This document shows, one piece after another, positions 63,423-64,000 of a stretch of DNA of 64,000 nt. The notes beneath the pieces are model-generated. The model searched no databases and had not been told where the DNA came from. It saw only the letters and a list, made by a program, of their open reading frames with translations. Position 1 is the stretch's first letter; each line of letters starts with the position of its first letter. Source of the stretch: DATLZU01 sp035573855. Its GTDB lineage: Bacteria; Nitrospirota; Nitrospiria; Nitrospirales; Nitrospiraceae. The position numbers and the translations under genes were made by a program. The DNA is taken from the NCBI GenBank assembly GCA_035573855.1, contig DATLZU010000054.1:24287-88286 (forward strand), read 5' to 3'.

Positions 63423-64000
63423 GAAAAGAAAGCTTAAAGCCCTGCTGAGTTACGGAGATGGCGCGCGTTTCCACATGCTCGGGACGGACGCCAATCCCAA
63501 TCAACCAGGCAGGAATCCGGCGGAGAGAGGGAAATCGCGCCAGGAGGCGAAGAGGAAACGGAGGCGCAAGCGGACCCGCCTCTCCGAGCACACGTGTAAT
63601 GACGCGCTTCTGGATGAAGCGCTGCACGCGCTGGGTCACGCGCGTCGGCCAGTCCCGCCGTTGCTGGACGCGGCGCAGATCGTCGGCCGTCAGCCGCTGT
63701 TCTCGCAACGGTTCGGCCAACAGATTCGCGGTCGCGACCGCATCTTGGATGGCGAGGTTGATGCCAACACCGTCGATGAGTGACATGGCGTGCGCCGCAT
63801 CACCGATGCACAGGAGTCCCGGGCGAAACCATTGACGCAACCGATCGACCTAGACCGTAAGCAGTTTGATCGCCTCCCAGTCTTGCAGTTCGCCGACGCG
63901 ATCGGCCACAAACGGCGCGAGCTGCGCCACACTGTCGCGAAACGCCGCCAACCCTCGAGCCTGGAATTGATCGCGTGAGCCTTTGGGAATGACAAAGCCG
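63301..64000 (-). pseudogene. FAD-dependent monooxygenase gene, C-terminal part with internal TAG
   Basis: The minus strand reads AAFRDSVAQLAPFVADRV, DWEAIKLLTV, then TAG near 63851, then VDRLRQWFRPGLLCIGDAAH and DGVGINLAIQDAVATANLLA, the classic FAD-binding GDAAH motif of PHBH/UbiH-type hydroxylases. The motif after GDAAHAM is usually SP(x)GG and here is SLIDG, another hint of decay. Family C-termini usually end near GVRPEHV (about 63485); here the frame runs on antisense to the end of the GAF gene. The N-terminus lies beyond the window. Confidence 0.65.

Noticed and set aside
28494..63853. TAG codons inside four otherwise open frames as a sign of amber recoding
   Set aside because: Intact genes here use TAG as a normal stop (for example the NorD-type gene at 5477 and the receiver at 31250), another pseudogene has an internal TAA (40577), and the affected genes carry other lesions.

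Overview
The window is a GC-rich chromosomal segment from a Gram-negative, respiratory, signalling-rich bacterium. The gene set fits a Nitrospira-like member of the Nitrospirota: a paired CbbQ/NorD-type MoxR ATPase and von Willebrand protein, a SoxC/SoxD-type sulfite dehydrogenase with CcdA and TlpA, a ferredoxin:thioredoxin reductase catalytic subunit, a KamA-type aminomutase, large PAS hybrid kinases and c-haem DUF3365 sensors. That placement is inferred from gene content and style. No rRNA, tRNA, CRISPR array, prophage or transposase gene was found.

Layout. 1-5.4 kb (mostly minus strand): GTP cyclohydrolase I (cut by the window edge), a 6-pyruvoyl/6-carboxy-tetrahydropterin synthase, an A-type Fe-S carrier, a 2Fe-2S ferredoxin, a NuoF-type flavoprotein, a PuuD-like membrane protein and malate dehydrogenase. 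5.5-12.2 kb: a 1,028-residue NorD/CbbO protein and its likely partner ATPase CbbQ, with FtrB, an M28 peptidase, a glycine-zipper lipoprotein and a YggU protein between them. 12.3-21.9 kb: a dCache/PAS/GAF hybrid kinase translationally coupled to an unusual Cys-rich/DUF2156 fusion, then an ATP-grasp-like protein, a mini-glutaredoxin, KamA and a long-form dCTP deaminase. 22-26.4 kb: two small transferases of the TIGR04282/TIGR04283 types, a haem-DUF3365 GGDEF protein and an SDR, several overlapping by four bases. 26.4-30.1 kb: a lytic transglycosylase bracketed by two inverted copies of one dispersed repeat and a 189-bp MITE-like element, a decayed outer-membrane-like gene, then GrxD and BolA.

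30.8-35.4 kb is the most coherent signalling unit: a receiver, a Rossmann-domain histidine kinase, a dCache/HAMP/PAS kinase and a periplasmic c-haem DUF3365 protein, the last three joined by start/stop overlaps. 35.5-39.5 kb holds an AI-2E family permease, a 5-formyl-THF cyclo-ligase-like protein, a bactofilin and a beta-barrel protein. 39.6-42.4 kb is a 7TM-PAS-GGDEF-EAL gene destroyed by at least eight disruptions. 42.5-50.6 kb has another large hybrid kinase, a class A penicillin-binding protein, a lipoprotein and a NarL-type two-component pair. 50.7-56.1 kb is a sulfur/periplasm operon (DsrE-like, TlpA, CcdA, SoxC, SoxD) followed by a lipoprotein HtrA protease. 56.2-64 kb mixes small intact genes with six frameshifted or stop-interrupted genes, including two convergent paralogous two-repeat proteins and two PNPOx-type genes.

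Two themes recur. The first is redox sensing: CxxCH DUF3365 domains in two separate signalling loci, and Fe-S/thiol proteins throughout. The second is local gene decay together with small palindromic or tandem-word repeats, some of which appear to have been inserted in frame inside otherwise intact genes.
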